Below the pieces are notes generated by a model. That model was not told the origin of the DNA. It saw only the letters and a program-made list of their open reading frames with translations, and searched no databases. From contig CAYWLG010000003.1 of assembly GCA_964459385.1 (NCBI GenBank), positions 62,001 to 126,000 on the forward strand: a stretch of 64,000 nucleotides of DNA, in the 5' to 3' direction. The translations under genes were made by a program, and so were the position numbers. This document shows, one piece after another, positions 34,713-43,023 of the stretch (its first letter is position 1; each line of letters opens with the position of its first letter). This DNA comes from UBA6107 sp964459385 (GTDB lineage: Bacteria > Chloroflexota > Anaerolineae > Anaerolineales > Anaerolineaceae).

Positions 34713-35954
34713 ATGGTGCAAATGCTTTCTGATGCTGAAGTCAAAGAAAAGGTGCTGCAAGGGCTGTCGTCCCTGCCGCTAACCGGCAAACGTGTGCTGG
34801 TCATCATCCCCGACCCCACGCGAACCATGCCCCTGCCGCTTTTCTTTCGCACGATCGTAGCCGGTTTGAAAGGCCGCGCTGCCGCCCTTGACTTTTTGGT
34901 GGCGCTGGGCACCCATCCGCCCCTGAGCGAAGCAGAACTGCTGCAGTTGGTGGGGCTCAACCCGGAAGAAAAGCAAAAAGACTTCTCTGAAATTCACATT
35001 TTCAACCACGCCTGGCAGGACCCGAGTGCCCTGACCCAGGTGGGCGAGATCAGCGCCGAACAAGTGGGCCAGATCAGCCGCGGCCTGCTGCATCAAAACG
35101 TGCCGGTGCGCCTCAACAAGCTCATCCTCGACTATGATCACCTGCTGGTATGCGGGCCGGTCTTCCCGCACGAGGTGGTGGGGTTTTCAGGCGGGAACAA
35201 ATACTTCTTCCCTGGCATTGCCGGCCCGGATATCATCGATCTCAGCCACTGGCTGGGCGCCCTGATCACCAGCTACGAGATCATCGGCACCAAAGACACC
35301 CCCGTGCGCGCGCTCATCAACCTGGCTGCCTCGCTCATTCCGCGGCCGCGTTCGGCCATCTGCGTGGTGGATACGCCCGAGGGCGTGGCCGGCGTTTTTT
35401 GCGGCACGCCCGAAGAAGCCTGGTCGCAGGCGGCCGATCTTTCGGCACAGGTGCACATCCGCTGGGTAGAGAAACCCTACCAAACCGTGCTCTCGGTGAT
35501 GCCGCTGATGTACAACGAGATTTGGACCGGCGCCAAAGGCATGTACAAGCTCGAACCGGTGGTAGCCGATGGCGGCGAGGTCATCATTTACGCGCCGCAC
35601 ATCTGCGAATTCAGCGTGGTGCACGGCCATTACCTGAAGCAGATCGGCTATCACGTGCGCGATTATTTCACAAAACAGCCCGGCAAGTTTGAAGGTATCC
35701 CCGGCGGGGTACTGGCGCACTCCACCCACCTGCGCGGCAAGGGCACTTACGACCCGGTCAGCGGCATCGAAAAGGCGCGCATTCACGTCACGCTGGCCAC
35801 CGGCATCAGCGAGGCCGAGTGTAATACCGTCAATTTGGGCTATCGCGACCCGGCCAGTATAGACGTAGAAGAATGGCTGAGCCGCCAGGATGAGACGCTG
35901 CTGGTAGTGCCGCGCGCCGGTGAATTTTTGTATCGACTTAAGGATAAGGAATGA
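34713..35954 (+). CDS. LarA-superfamily nickel-dependent racemase/epimerase, predicted D-mannonate/D-gluconate 2-epimerase
   Basis: About 413 residues of the lactate racemase (DUF2088/LarA) family. Key residues by analogy to LarA: D34 and R37 (PDPTRTMP), catalytic H68 (GTHPP) and H153 (FPHEVVG), cofactor-linked K163 (SGGNKYFFPG) and nickel ligand H179 (SHWLGA). LarA enzymes use the nickel-pincer nucleotide to exchange hydride at C2 of 2-hydroxy acids. Here the gene lies between mannonate oxidoreductase and gluconokinase. Mannonate and gluconate differ only at C2, so a 2-epimerase is the natural reading (inference). I use the ATG at 34713; a GTG at 34698 overlapping the SDR stop is possible. 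Confidence 0.85.
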   Translation: MVQMLSDAEVKEKVLQGLSSLPLTGKRVLVIIPDPTRTMPLPLFFRTIVAGLKGRAAALDFLVALGTHPPLSEAELLQLVGLNPEEKQKDFSEIHIFNHAWQDPSALTQVGEISAEQVGQISRGLLHQNVPVRLNKLILDYDHLLVCGPVFPHEVVGFSGGNKYFFPGIAGPDIIDLSHWLGALITSYEIIGTKDTPVRALINLAASLIPRPRSAICVVDTPEGVAGVFCGTPEEAWSQAADLSAQVHIRWVEKPYQTVLSVMPLMYNEIWTGAKGMYKLEPVVADGGEVIIYAPHICEFSVVHGHYLKQIGYHVRDYFTKQPGKFEGIPGGVLAHSTHLRGKGTYDPVSGIEKARIHVTLATGISEAECNTVNLGYRDPASIDVEEWLSRQDETLLVVPRAGEFLYRLKDKE

Positions 35955-36445
35955 CTCTCTTTTTAATTGTGATGGGTGTTTCAGGCTGTGGCAAATCGAC
36001 CATTGGCAAAAACCTGGCTGACGAGATGGGCTGGCCTTTTTACGATGGCGATGATTTTCACCCGCCTGAAAATGTGGCCAAGATGAGCCAGGGCATCCCG
36101 CTCAACGATGACGACCGCGCCGGCTGGCTGGCAGCACTGGCCGACCTGATCTCGACCCATCTGGCCGAAAACCGGCCGGGCGTGCTGGCCTGCTCCGCCC
36201 TCAAACAGAAATACCGCGATCAGTTGAACGTGGACCCGGCGCGAGTGAAGTTTATCTATCTGAAAGGCAGCTATGAACTCATCAAATCGCGCATGCTGGC
36301 ACGCCCCGGCCATTACATGAAACCGGGCATGCTCGACAGCCAATTTGCCACCCTGGAAGAGCCGAGCGACGCCCTGACGGTGGAAATTGGCCGCCCGCCA
36401 GAGGAAATACTGGCTTCTATCAAACAACAATTAAAACTTGGCTAG
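35951..36445 (+). CDS. gntK: Gluconokinase, GntK family
   Basis: 164 residues with a P-loop GVSGCGKST (9-17) and the GntK signatures GDDFHPPENVAKM, GIPLNDDDRAGWL and CSALKQKYRD. It phosphorylates D-gluconate to 6-phosphogluconate with ATP. It overlaps the LarA-like gene by 4 bases (ATGA) and is the last gene of the operon. Its presence at the end of a glucuronate pathway without mannonate dehydratase or KDG kinase is what makes the proposed bypass coherent. Confidence 0.93.
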   Translation: MTLFLIVMGVSGCGKSTIGKNLADEMGWPFYDGDDFHPPENVAKMSQGIPLNDDDRAGWLAALADLISTHLAENRPGVLACSALKQKYRDQLNVDPARVKFIYLKGSYELIKSRMLARPGHYMKPGMLDSQFATLEEPSDALTVEIGRPPEEILASIKQQLKLG

Positions 36446-36591
36446 AGATCCTATTGGATCGAACAAAATTCCAGACGTTGATAATTATTTCTAGAAACAA
36501 TTCTGGGCCTGCCGGTTATTTCTCAGACGCGCTGGCGTCATGAAGACGGCTATAATAAATTCCGATGTTACTTGCACAAGGACTCTAAATC

Positions 36592-36993
36592 ATGCGCAGA
36601 AGGATCGCGATTGGGCTTGCCCTACTGGCCCTGCTCAGCCTGTTTCTCATCGTGCGTGCCGCCGATGCTGGGCAGATGCCGGCATTCATCAGCCGCTTAT
36701 ATAACTTCAACAACGGCGACAAACTGGGTCATTTTTTGCTGATGGGCACAGTGGCCTTTTTGGTCACCCTGGCCATGCCTGGCAGATGGCGCGTGCGCGG
36801 GTTGTTCATTCTGGCCGGGCTATTGACCCTGGAGGAATTTTCACAACTATTCTTCCAAACCAGAACGTTCTCGCTGCTTGATCTGGCGTGCAGCCTGGCT
36901 GGGGTCAGTCTGTTTGGCTATTTGAGCCTCTTGCTGAATCGCTATCTGGATAAAAGGGCAGAGGATAACCAAAAAAGCAATGCAGCAAAGTGA
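36592..36993 (+). CDS. VanZ-like family membrane protein
   Basis: 133 residues with about four membrane segments. The VanZ-like core is visible: NGDKLGHFLLMGTVAFLV and LTLEEFSQLFFQTRTFSLLD, with acidic and polar residues within membrane helices. Named for VanZ (low-level teicoplanin resistance), but most members have no known role. A candidate -10 box (TATAAT) lies about 40 bases upstream. Confidence 0.8.
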   Translation: MRRRIAIGLALLALLSLFLIVRAADAGQMPAFISRLYNFNNGDKLGHFLLMGTVAFLVTLAMPGRWRVRGLFILAGLLTLEEFSQLFFQTRTFSLLDLACSLAGVSLFGYLSLLLNRYLDKRAEDNQKSNAAK

Positions 36994-37103
36994 TATTTTT
37001 GGAAGAAATAATTACAATCGTTTGCAGACATTTCTGATACAATCATTGCTGTTTGGCGAGGATGCAAACCCCTCTTCCAAACCATCCCGATTTGGAAGTG
37101 AAC

Positions 37104-38048
37104 ATGACCGACCTCTCCTCCCCCAAAAGCAATTTCAATCGCGGCTATTTGATCGCTTTACTCAGTGCGGCGATCCTTTCCACCACCGGCATTCTCATCC
37201 GCTATCTGACCCTCAACTACCACCTGCCCGCACTGGTGCTGGCCATGTGGCGCGACATCATCATGTCGCTGACGCTGCTGATCATTCTGGGCATCTTCAA
37301 ACCGGCGCTTCTGCGTCTGCCCAAAAAATTCATCCCCTTCGTCCTTATCTACGGTTTTGTGGTCGCCGTCTTCAATTCCGCCTGGACGCTCTCAGTCTCC
37401 ATCAATGGGGCTGCCGTCGCCACCGTGATGGTCTACTGCTCCGCCGCTTTCACAGCGTTATTGGGATGGTGGCTCCTGCACGAAAAGCTGGGCCTATGGA
37501 AGTTATTGGCCGTGGCGCTCAGCCTGGGGGGCTGTCTGCTCGTCTCAGGCGCGCTGCAATCCTCCGCCTGGCAGGCCAATCTCATCGGCATTCTCACCGG
37601 CATTCTGGCCGGGTTGTTTTACGCCATTTACAGCCTGTTCGGGCGTTCGGCCTCTCAGCGCGGGCTCAACACTTGGACGACACTGCTCTACACCTTCGCT
37701 GCGGCATCGGTCTTCTTGTTGATCTTCAACCTGCTACCCTTCAACCTCCCCGGCGCGGCTGGGCAGGCAGGCAACCTGTTCTGGCATGAACTGGGGCTTT
37801 CAGGCTGGCTGGTGCTGATCTTCTTGTCGGCCGGCCCCACCCTGTTGGGATTCGGCACGTACAACCTCAGCCTCAACTACCTGACCTCAAGCGTTGCCAA
37901 CCTGATCGCCACCTCTGAGCCGGTCTTCACCACCATCACGGCCTATTTTGCCTTTGGCGAACAGCTTAGCCCCATTCAACTGATCGGCGGTTTGCTCGTC
38001 GTCGGCGGCGTTGTGGTCATCCGCCTCTCAGAGGGGCGCAAGGCTTAG
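37104..38048 (+). CDS. DMT-superfamily transporter, EamA family
   Basis: About 314 residues with ten membrane segments arranged as two EamA repeats (first ending near GGCLLVSGAL, second near PIQLIGGLLVVGGVVVI). Members export metabolites such as amino acids or nucleosides. I start at the ATG at 37104, six bases after GGAAGTG; in-frame starts upstream at 37062 (ATG) and 37053 (TTG) lack good ribosome sites. Followed by a strong terminator. Confidence 0.85.
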   Translation: MTDLSSPKSNFNRGYLIALLSAAILSTTGILIRYLTLNYHLPALVLAMWRDIIMSLTLLIILGIFKPALLRLPKKFIPFVLIYGFVVAVFNSAWTLSVSINGAAVATVMVYCSAAFTALLGWWLLHEKLGLWKLLAVALSLGGCLLVSGALQSSAWQANLIGILTGILAGLFYAIYSLFGRSASQRGLNTWTTLLYTFAAASVFLLIFNLLPFNLPGAAGQAGNLFWHELGLSGWLVLIFLSAGPTLLGFGTYNLSLNYLTSSVANLIATSEPVFTTITAYFAFGEQLSPIQLIGGLLVVGGVVVIRLSEGRKA

Positions 38049-38080
38049 GATACGTAAAGCTTCCATTCAATACTCAACCA

Positions 38081-38108
38081 AAAAGGCACAAGTGACTGTG
38101 CCTTTTTT
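38081..38108. terminator. Bidirectional terminator between the EamA gene and proA
   Basis: AAAAAGGCACA pairs with TGTGCCTTTTT around a 6-base loop; A-run and T-run on both sides let it work for both convergent genes. Confidence 0.85.
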
Positions 38109-38165
38109 AATTCATTTTTATGCTCTTTGAAAAAGAGATGCGGTGTTTTTTTCTAGAAATAATTC

Positions 38166-39437
38166 CTATGGCCTCACCTGGTAATCGCCCTGCACCAGCC
38201 ACTTGTAAGTGGTCAGTTCGGTCAGACCCATTGGGCCGCGCGCATGCAAGCGCTGCGTGGAGATGGCAATCTCGGCGCCCATGCCAAACTGGCTGCCATC
38301 GGTAAAGCGGGTGGAGGCGTTCACATAAACGGCCGCCGAATCCACCTCTTCTAAAAAGCGTTCGGCATTGGCTTTGTTCTGGGTGAGGATGCCATCAGAA
38401 TGAGCGGTGGAATGGGCTGCGATGTGGGCGATGGCTTCTTCGAGGCTGTCCACCACTTTCAGCCCCAGCACCAGCGACATCCATTCGGTGTCGAAATCCT
38501 TTTCGCCGGCCGGTAAGACGCAGTCTTCAAACTGCTCTTTTAGCAGTTCATACGCCTGAGGTTCGGCACGGAAGCTGACCCCGTCTGCCCGCAGGGTTTC
38601 GACCAGGCGGGGCAAAAAGGATTCAGCCACGACCCGATGCACCAGCGTGGTGTCGAGGGCGTTGCAGACCGAAGGACGCTGCACTTTGGCGTTGCGAATG
38701 ACCTCCAGCGAACGCGTCAGATCGGCGCTTTCATCCACAAAGAGGTGGCAGATGCCCATGCCGCCTGTGATGACGGGGATGCGGCTGTTCTTGCGGCAAA
38801 AATCGTGCAGGCCTGCCCCGCCGCGTGGAATGACCATATCCACATAGTCTTCCATCTGCAGCAACTCGAGCACGCGTGCCCGGTCGGGGTCTGATACCAG
38901 TTGAATAGCCTGTGCCGGGATGGCGCTGCCCTGCAAACCGCGCTGAATCGAATCGGCCAGGGCACGATTGGAGGCGATGGTCTCGCTGCCGCCGCGCAGA
39001 ATTACGGCATTGCCCGACTTCAGTGCCAGGCCGGCCACATCCACGGTCACGTTGGGGCGAGCCTCATAGATCACCGCCAGTACACCCAGAGGCACACGAC
39101 GCTTGCTCAAGCGCAGGCCGTTGGACAGGGTTTTTTCTTCCATTAATTCATTGACCGGGTCGGGCAACTGCTTTACCTGGCGCAGATCGGCCACGATGCC
39201 GTCCAGCCGTTTTTCATCCAGGCGCAAACGGTCGAGCAGCGCTTCGCTGGTGCCACTTTGGGCCGCCGCTGCCAGGTCCTGCCGGTTGGCCGCCAGAATG
39301 GCTTCGCGGTCTTGCCAGAGCTGCGCGGCAACCGCTTCAATGGCCTCGTTCTTGGCTGAGGCAGGCACGTGGGCCAGAATCCGGGCCGCGCTTTTCGCCT
39401 GCCGGCATAAAGTTTCAATGGATGGAAATTCACTCAT
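38166..39437 (-). CDS. proA: Gamma-glutamyl phosphate reductase
   Basis: 423 residues, full length for ProA. It reduces gamma-glutamyl phosphate to glutamate semialdehyde with NADPH in proline synthesis. The catalytic cysteine is C258 in QRPSVCNALDT; VIYEARPNVTVDVAGLALKSGNAVILRGG is the cofactor region (about residues 122-150). It follows proB by 10 bases on the same strand, the usual proBA operon. Confidence 0.95.
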   Translation of the reverse strand: MSEFPSIETLCRQAKSAARILAHVPASAKNEAIEAVAAQLWQDREAILAANRQDLAAAAQSGTSEALLDRLRLDEKRLDGIVADLRQVKQLPDPVNELMEEKTLSNGLRLSKRRVPLGVLAVIYEARPNVTVDVAGLALKSGNAVILRGGSETIASNRALADSIQRGLQGSAIPAQAIQLVSDPDRARVLELLQMEDYVDMVIPRGGAGLHDFCRKNSRIPVITGGMGICHLFVDESADLTRSLEVIRNAKVQRPSVCNALDTTLVHRVVAESFLPRLVETLRADGVSFRAEPQAYELLKEQFEDCVLPAGEKDFDTEWMSLVLGLKVVDSLEEAIAHIAAHSTAHSDGILTQNKANAERFLEEVDSAAVYVNASTRFTDGSQFGMGAEIAISTQRLHARGPMGLTELTTYKWLVQGDYQVRP

Positions 39438-39447
39438 AATGTCACCT

Positions 39448-40557
39448 TTACAAAAGAGCCATGTGATCGCGGTGGATCACTTCATCGCCAAAGGTATAGC
39501 CCAGGGCAGACTCGATCTCGCCGGATTTATGGCCGATGATCTTTTGCACGTCCGCCGCTGAATAATTGCTGAGCCCGATGGCCACCGCCTTTTGCTGCAG
39601 TGAGACCACACGGATGGCGTCACCGCGCTCAAACTTGCCGTTCACCCGCACCACCCCTGCCGGTAAGAGCGACCCGCCGCGGGCCAGCGCTTTGACTGCG
39701 CCCTCATCAATGACCAGCTCCGCCTTGCTGCGGCTGCCCGCCAAAATGCGTTTCTTGCGGCCCTCCAGTTTGTTGATGACTGGTACCAGGCGCGTGCCCA
39801 GCCCTTCACCGTGCGCCAGGCGTAAAATAACGTTTTCGAGCGAGCCGCGGGCAATGACTACCGCCGTGCCGCCGTGACGGGCCAGATCGGCCGCCTGCAG
39901 CTTGGTGACCATGCCGCCCGTGCCCAGCCCTGTGCCGGAACCGCCTGCCGCCTGCCACAGCGCCGCCGGGATGGCTTCAGGGCCCACTTCGGGGATCAAG
40001 TGGGCGCCGGCATCGGTACGCGGATCGGCCGAATAGAGGCCGTCTTGATCGGTGAGCAGCACAAGCAGGTCTGCCTCAAGCATGTTGGCCACCTGCGCCG
40101 AGAGGGTATCGTTGTCACCAAAGCGGATCTCTTCGGTGGCCACGGTGTCGTTTTCGTTAATGACGGGCAAAATGCCCTGCCCCAGCAGGGCTTCAAGGGT
40201 ATCGCGCGCATTTAAATAGCCATGACGGTTGGCCAGATCAGCACGGGTGAGCAGCACCTGAGCCACCTGCACCCCGTAAATGCCAAAATATCGCTCATAC
40301 AGGGCCATCAGGCGCGGCTGCCCTACGGCGGCCAGCATTTGTTTGGCGTGCAACTGCTGCGGCAGATCGGGGAAATCAAGCGCCTCCCGCCCGGCCGCAA
40401 TGGCGCCGGAGGAGACCAGCACGATCTGCGCTTTTTCGTCCATTAGGGCAGAAAGCTGACGCGCCAAATCTACCAGACGCGGCGAAGAGAGCTTCTTGCC
40501 GCCGCCGGTGAGGGTGGAAGTGCCGATCTTGATGACGATGCGCTGGCTAAGGGTCAT
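39448..40557 (-). CDS. proB: Glutamate 5-kinase
   Basis: About 369 residues: an amino-acid kinase domain (IVIKIGTSTL at the start, LVSSGAIAAGR, INENDTVATEEIRFGDNDTLSAQVA split over residues ~135-160) and a C-terminal PUA domain (GGSLLPAGVVRVNGKFERGD). First step of proline synthesis, normally feedback-inhibited by proline. The ATG at 40557 (MTLSQRIVIKIG) is chosen; the 13-residue upstream extension is not family-like. Confidence 0.95.
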   Translation of the reverse strand: MTLSQRIVIKIGTSTLTGGGKKLSSPRLVDLARQLSALMDEKAQIVLVSSGAIAAGREALDFPDLPQQLHAKQMLAAVGQPRLMALYERYFGIYGVQVAQVLLTRADLANRHGYLNARDTLEALLGQGILPVINENDTVATEEIRFGDNDTLSAQVANMLEADLLVLLTDQDGLYSADPRTDAGAHLIPEVGPEAIPAALWQAAGGSGTGLGTGGMVTKLQAADLARHGGTAVVIARGSLENVILRLAHGEGLGTRLVPVINKLEGRKKRILAGSRSKAELVIDEGAVKALARGGSLLPAGVVRVNGKFERGDAIRVVSLQQKAVAIGLSNYSAADVQKIIGHKSGEIESALGYTFGDEVIHRDHMALL

Positions 40558-40647
40558 AACTGCTGCCTGAAAAACCGATTTGAACGATTTTAGCATAGAA
40601 TAGAGGGGGGAGTTTCACCCACTTTATTTGCAGAATGAGGAACCTGT

Positions 40648-41346
40648 ATGAAAACAATTGGCATGATCGGCGGCATGAGCTGGGAGTCTTCTCTGGAATA
40701 TTACCGCATCATCAATGAGCGGGTTGCGCAAAAGTTGGGCGGGGTACACTCGGCCAAAAGCCTGATGCTTTCGGTGGATTTCGCCGAGATCGAAACCCTG
40801 CAGCGCGAAGGCCGTTGGGACGAAGCCACGCAGAGCATGGTCGAAGCGGCGCAGGCCTTACAGCTTGGCGGTGCCGATTTCATCGTCATTTGCACCAATA
40901 CCATGCACAAGATGGCCGAGGATGTGGCCGCCAGTGTGAGCATTCCCCTGCTGCACATCGCCGATGCCACCGCCGCGCAGATCGTGGCGCGCGGGCTCAA
41001 ACGCATCGGCCTGCTGGGTACGCGTTTTACAATGGAAGAAGATTTCTACAAAGGCCGCCTTGAGAAGAAGTTTGCGCTGGACGTGCTGACGCCCGATCAG
41101 GCCGACCGCGATATCGTGCACCGCGTGATCTATGAAGAACTGGTACTGGGCAAGATCGAGTCGGCCTCCAAAGCGGAGTATTTGCGCATCATCCATAAGC
41201 TGCAAGAGCGCGGCGCCGAGGGCATCATTCTGGGCTGCACCGAGATCGGCCTGCTGGTGAAGCAAAGCGATTGCAGCCTGCCGCTCTTTGATACCACCCT
41301 GCTGCACGCCGAAGCTGCCGTTGAGCTTGCCCTGAAAGAAGCCTGA
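40648..41346 (+). CDS. Aspartate/glutamate racemase-family protein
   Basis: 232 residues. The two catalytic cysteines of PLP-independent racemases are present: C82 in VICTNTMHKM and C197 in LGCTEIG, with the N-terminal MIGGMSWESSLEYYRIIN typical of the YgeA/broad-specificity amino acid racemase group. It probably racemises aspartate, glutamate or another amino acid. It is divergent from proBA and overlaps the next GNAT gene by one base (TGATG). Confidence 0.9.
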   Translation: MKTIGMIGGMSWESSLEYYRIINERVAQKLGGVHSAKSLMLSVDFAEIETLQREGRWDEATQSMVEAAQALQLGGADFIVICTNTMHKMAEDVAASVSIPLLHIADATAAQIVARGLKRIGLLGTRFTMEEDFYKGRLEKKFALDVLTPDQADRDIVHRVIYEELVLGKIESASKAEYLRIIHKLQERGAEGIILGCTEIGLLVKQSDCSLPLFDTTLLHAEAAVELALKEA

Positions 41347-41864
41347 TGCAGGCAGTACGCCCGTTCAGCATCCGGCCGCTGCTGGCGAGTGACCAGGACT
41401 TCCTCTGGGAGATGCTCTACCAGGCCATTTATGTGGCTCCGGGCAGCCCGCCTTTGCCGCGCAGCGTTTTGCAGCAGCCCGAACTGGCCCATTATGCTGC
41501 CGACTGGGGGCAGCGCCCGGGTGATCTGGGCAAAGTGGCACAGTTGAACGCCACCCAGCAGCCCGTCGGCGCGGCCTGGCTGCGCCTCTTTGCGGCGGAC
41601 GACCCCGGATATGGATTCATCGCTGCCGAAATCCCTGAAATCTCACTGGCCGTGATTCCCTCCTGCCGTGGCATGGGTATCGGCAGCGCGTTACTGAACG
41701 ACCTGATCGATGCCGCCAAAGGATGCTACCCCGCCCTCTCTTTGAGCGTGACACAAGGCAATTACGCGCAAAAAATGTATGAAATAGCCGGTTTTTATGC
41801 GGTGCGTCCGCAGGGCGACGCCTTGATCATGCGACTGGATCTGGAATATTTTTTCAAGAAATAA
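41346..41864 (+). CDS. GNAT-family N-acetyltransferase
   Basis: 172 residues with the GNAT core: PEISLAVIPSCRGMGIGSAL (acetyl-CoA loop CRGMGIGS, about residues 109-116) and NYAQKMYEIAGF. The start overlaps the racemase stop, so they are translationally coupled and may act on related amino compounds. Substrate unknown. Confidence 0.87.
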   Translation: MQAVRPFSIRPLLASDQDFLWEMLYQAIYVAPGSPPLPRSVLQQPELAHYAADWGQRPGDLGKVAQLNATQQPVGAAWLRLFAADDPGYGFIAAEIPEISLAVIPSCRGMGIGSALLNDLIDAAKGCYPALSLSVTQGNYAQKMYEIAGFYAVRPQGDALIMRLDLEYFFKK

Positions 41865-41936
41865 TTAAAACTCGACTTCTTGGCATGCAATTGGAATGTG
41901 TATAATTAGGCCACAACCAAAGAGAATGAGGGTGAG

Positions 41937-42890
41937 ATGAGCGAACTTTTAGCATTTTTAAATAACGCCAGCGAAAGTGACCTGCGCTCCAAAGGACTGA
42001 GCGCGGCTTTGAGCAAACAACTGATCGAAGCGCGGCCCTTTGAGGCCAGGGAAGATGTATTAAAGGTAAAAGGGATGAGTGAAGAAAAATTGAATAAGTT
42101 GGAAACTTCGATAAAAGAGCCGATTGAGACCGACCCTTCAGTTGAGGAAGAAGAACCCGCCCCAAAGAAAGAGAAAAAGGCTGCCCGTGTATGGTTGGTG
42201 GTGCTGCGCTGGGTGTTGATCGTGCTTGTTCTGGGCGCGGCCGTATACGCTGCTATCGTGTATGGGGTGCCCTACATCTACAACACCTTCTTGCGCCCGG
42301 TAGAAAACAACGCCGCCCAGCTCTCGCAGGTGGCCGCACAGCAATCGAACGATACCCAGCGCTTAAGCGATGAGATTGTCACCCTGCAGGTGCGTGTTGC
42401 CACGCTCGAAGCCCGCGCCGATGCATTAGACAGTGCCATTGCAGCGCACGATGAGACTTTGGCCAACTTGGCCGCCCTGCAAAGTAAACTTGAGCAGGCC
42501 CTTTCTGACCAGGGCGCAAGTTTGAATGCCGAATTGACCTATCAGGTAGACCTTTTGCGCGTGGTCAATTACCTTTCACGCAGTCGACTTTACCTTTCGC
42601 AGAGCAATTTTGGCCTGGCACGCGCAGATGCCCTCTCGGCACGCGAACTGCTCAGCGGGCTGCAAGGTTCGGCTCCGGCCGAACAAGCCTATGCCCTCAA
42701 CGAAGCGCTCAATCGTCTCGATCTGGCCCTGTCCAATTTGCCGGCTTACCCGGCAGTAGCCGTTTACGACATCGATATTGCCTGGCAATATCTGGCCGAT
42801 GGGCTGAGCGAAACCGCCCCCACCTTGCCCGCCCCCAGCCTGGCCCCCACCGAGGTCACCCTCACGCCAGAAGTGACCCCGACCCCTTGA
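41937..42890 (+). CDS. Single-pass membrane protein with helix-hairpin-helix-like N-terminus and external coiled coil
   Basis: 317 residues in clear segments: residues ~3-60 resemble the helix-hairpin-helix region of ComEA-type proteins (LNNASESDL, then IEARPFEAREDVLKVKGMSEE); an acidic/lysine-rich linker; one membrane helix (~84-106); a coiled coil (~118-185, VTLQVRVATLEARADALDSA); an alpha-helical domain rich in LSRSRLYLSQSNFGLARADA; and a Thr/Pro-rich tail ending EVTPTP. The topology implies the HhH part is cytoplasmic and the coiled coil outside. I know no named family with this layout. It is a single gene. Confidence 0.7.
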   Translation: MSELLAFLNNASESDLRSKGLSAALSKQLIEARPFEAREDVLKVKGMSEEKLNKLETSIKEPIETDPSVEEEEPAPKKEKKAARVWLVVLRWVLIVLVLGAAVYAAIVYGVPYIYNTFLRPVENNAAQLSQVAAQQSNDTQRLSDEIVTLQVRVATLEARADALDSAIAAHDETLANLAALQSKLEQALSDQGASLNAELTYQVDLLRVVNYLSRSRLYLSQSNFGLARADALSARELLSGLQGSAPAEQAYALNEALNRLDLALSNLPAYPAVAVYDIDIAWQYLADGLSETAPTLPAPSLAPTEVTLTPEVTPTP

Positions 42891-43023
42891 TTTTTTCTTC
42901 CGATAATTCGACCCGTGTCCCATCACGGGTCGATTCTTAAGACAGATATCACTCAAAATCTCCGTGCGGCGATTGTATAATTTTTGTATCTTTGCACCCA
43001 ATCCCCTCTGGAAAGGCTGGCCC

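Noticed and set aside
35150..35786. Long frames on both strands inside the LarA-like gene
   Set aside because: They are out of frame with the conserved LarA motifs and are GC-driven shadows.
32432..36445. Reading the operon as ordinary hexuronate degradation with LarA as a separate lactate racemase
   Set aside because: Possible, but it would leave mannonate without a consuming enzyme and gluconokinase without a source of gluconate within the operon, so the epimerase model explains the gene set better.
36980..37789. A 269-codon frame overlapping the EamA transporter gene
   Set aside because: Its product is Arg/His/Pro-rich without membrane segments, while the competing frame is a clear EamA transporter.
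36446..38165. Repeated TTTCTAGAAA/GAAATAATT-like AT-rich bits near 36490, 37005, 38150 and 41855
   Set aside because: Short, imperfect and not evenly spaced; consistent with AT-rich intergenic sequence rather than a repeat family.
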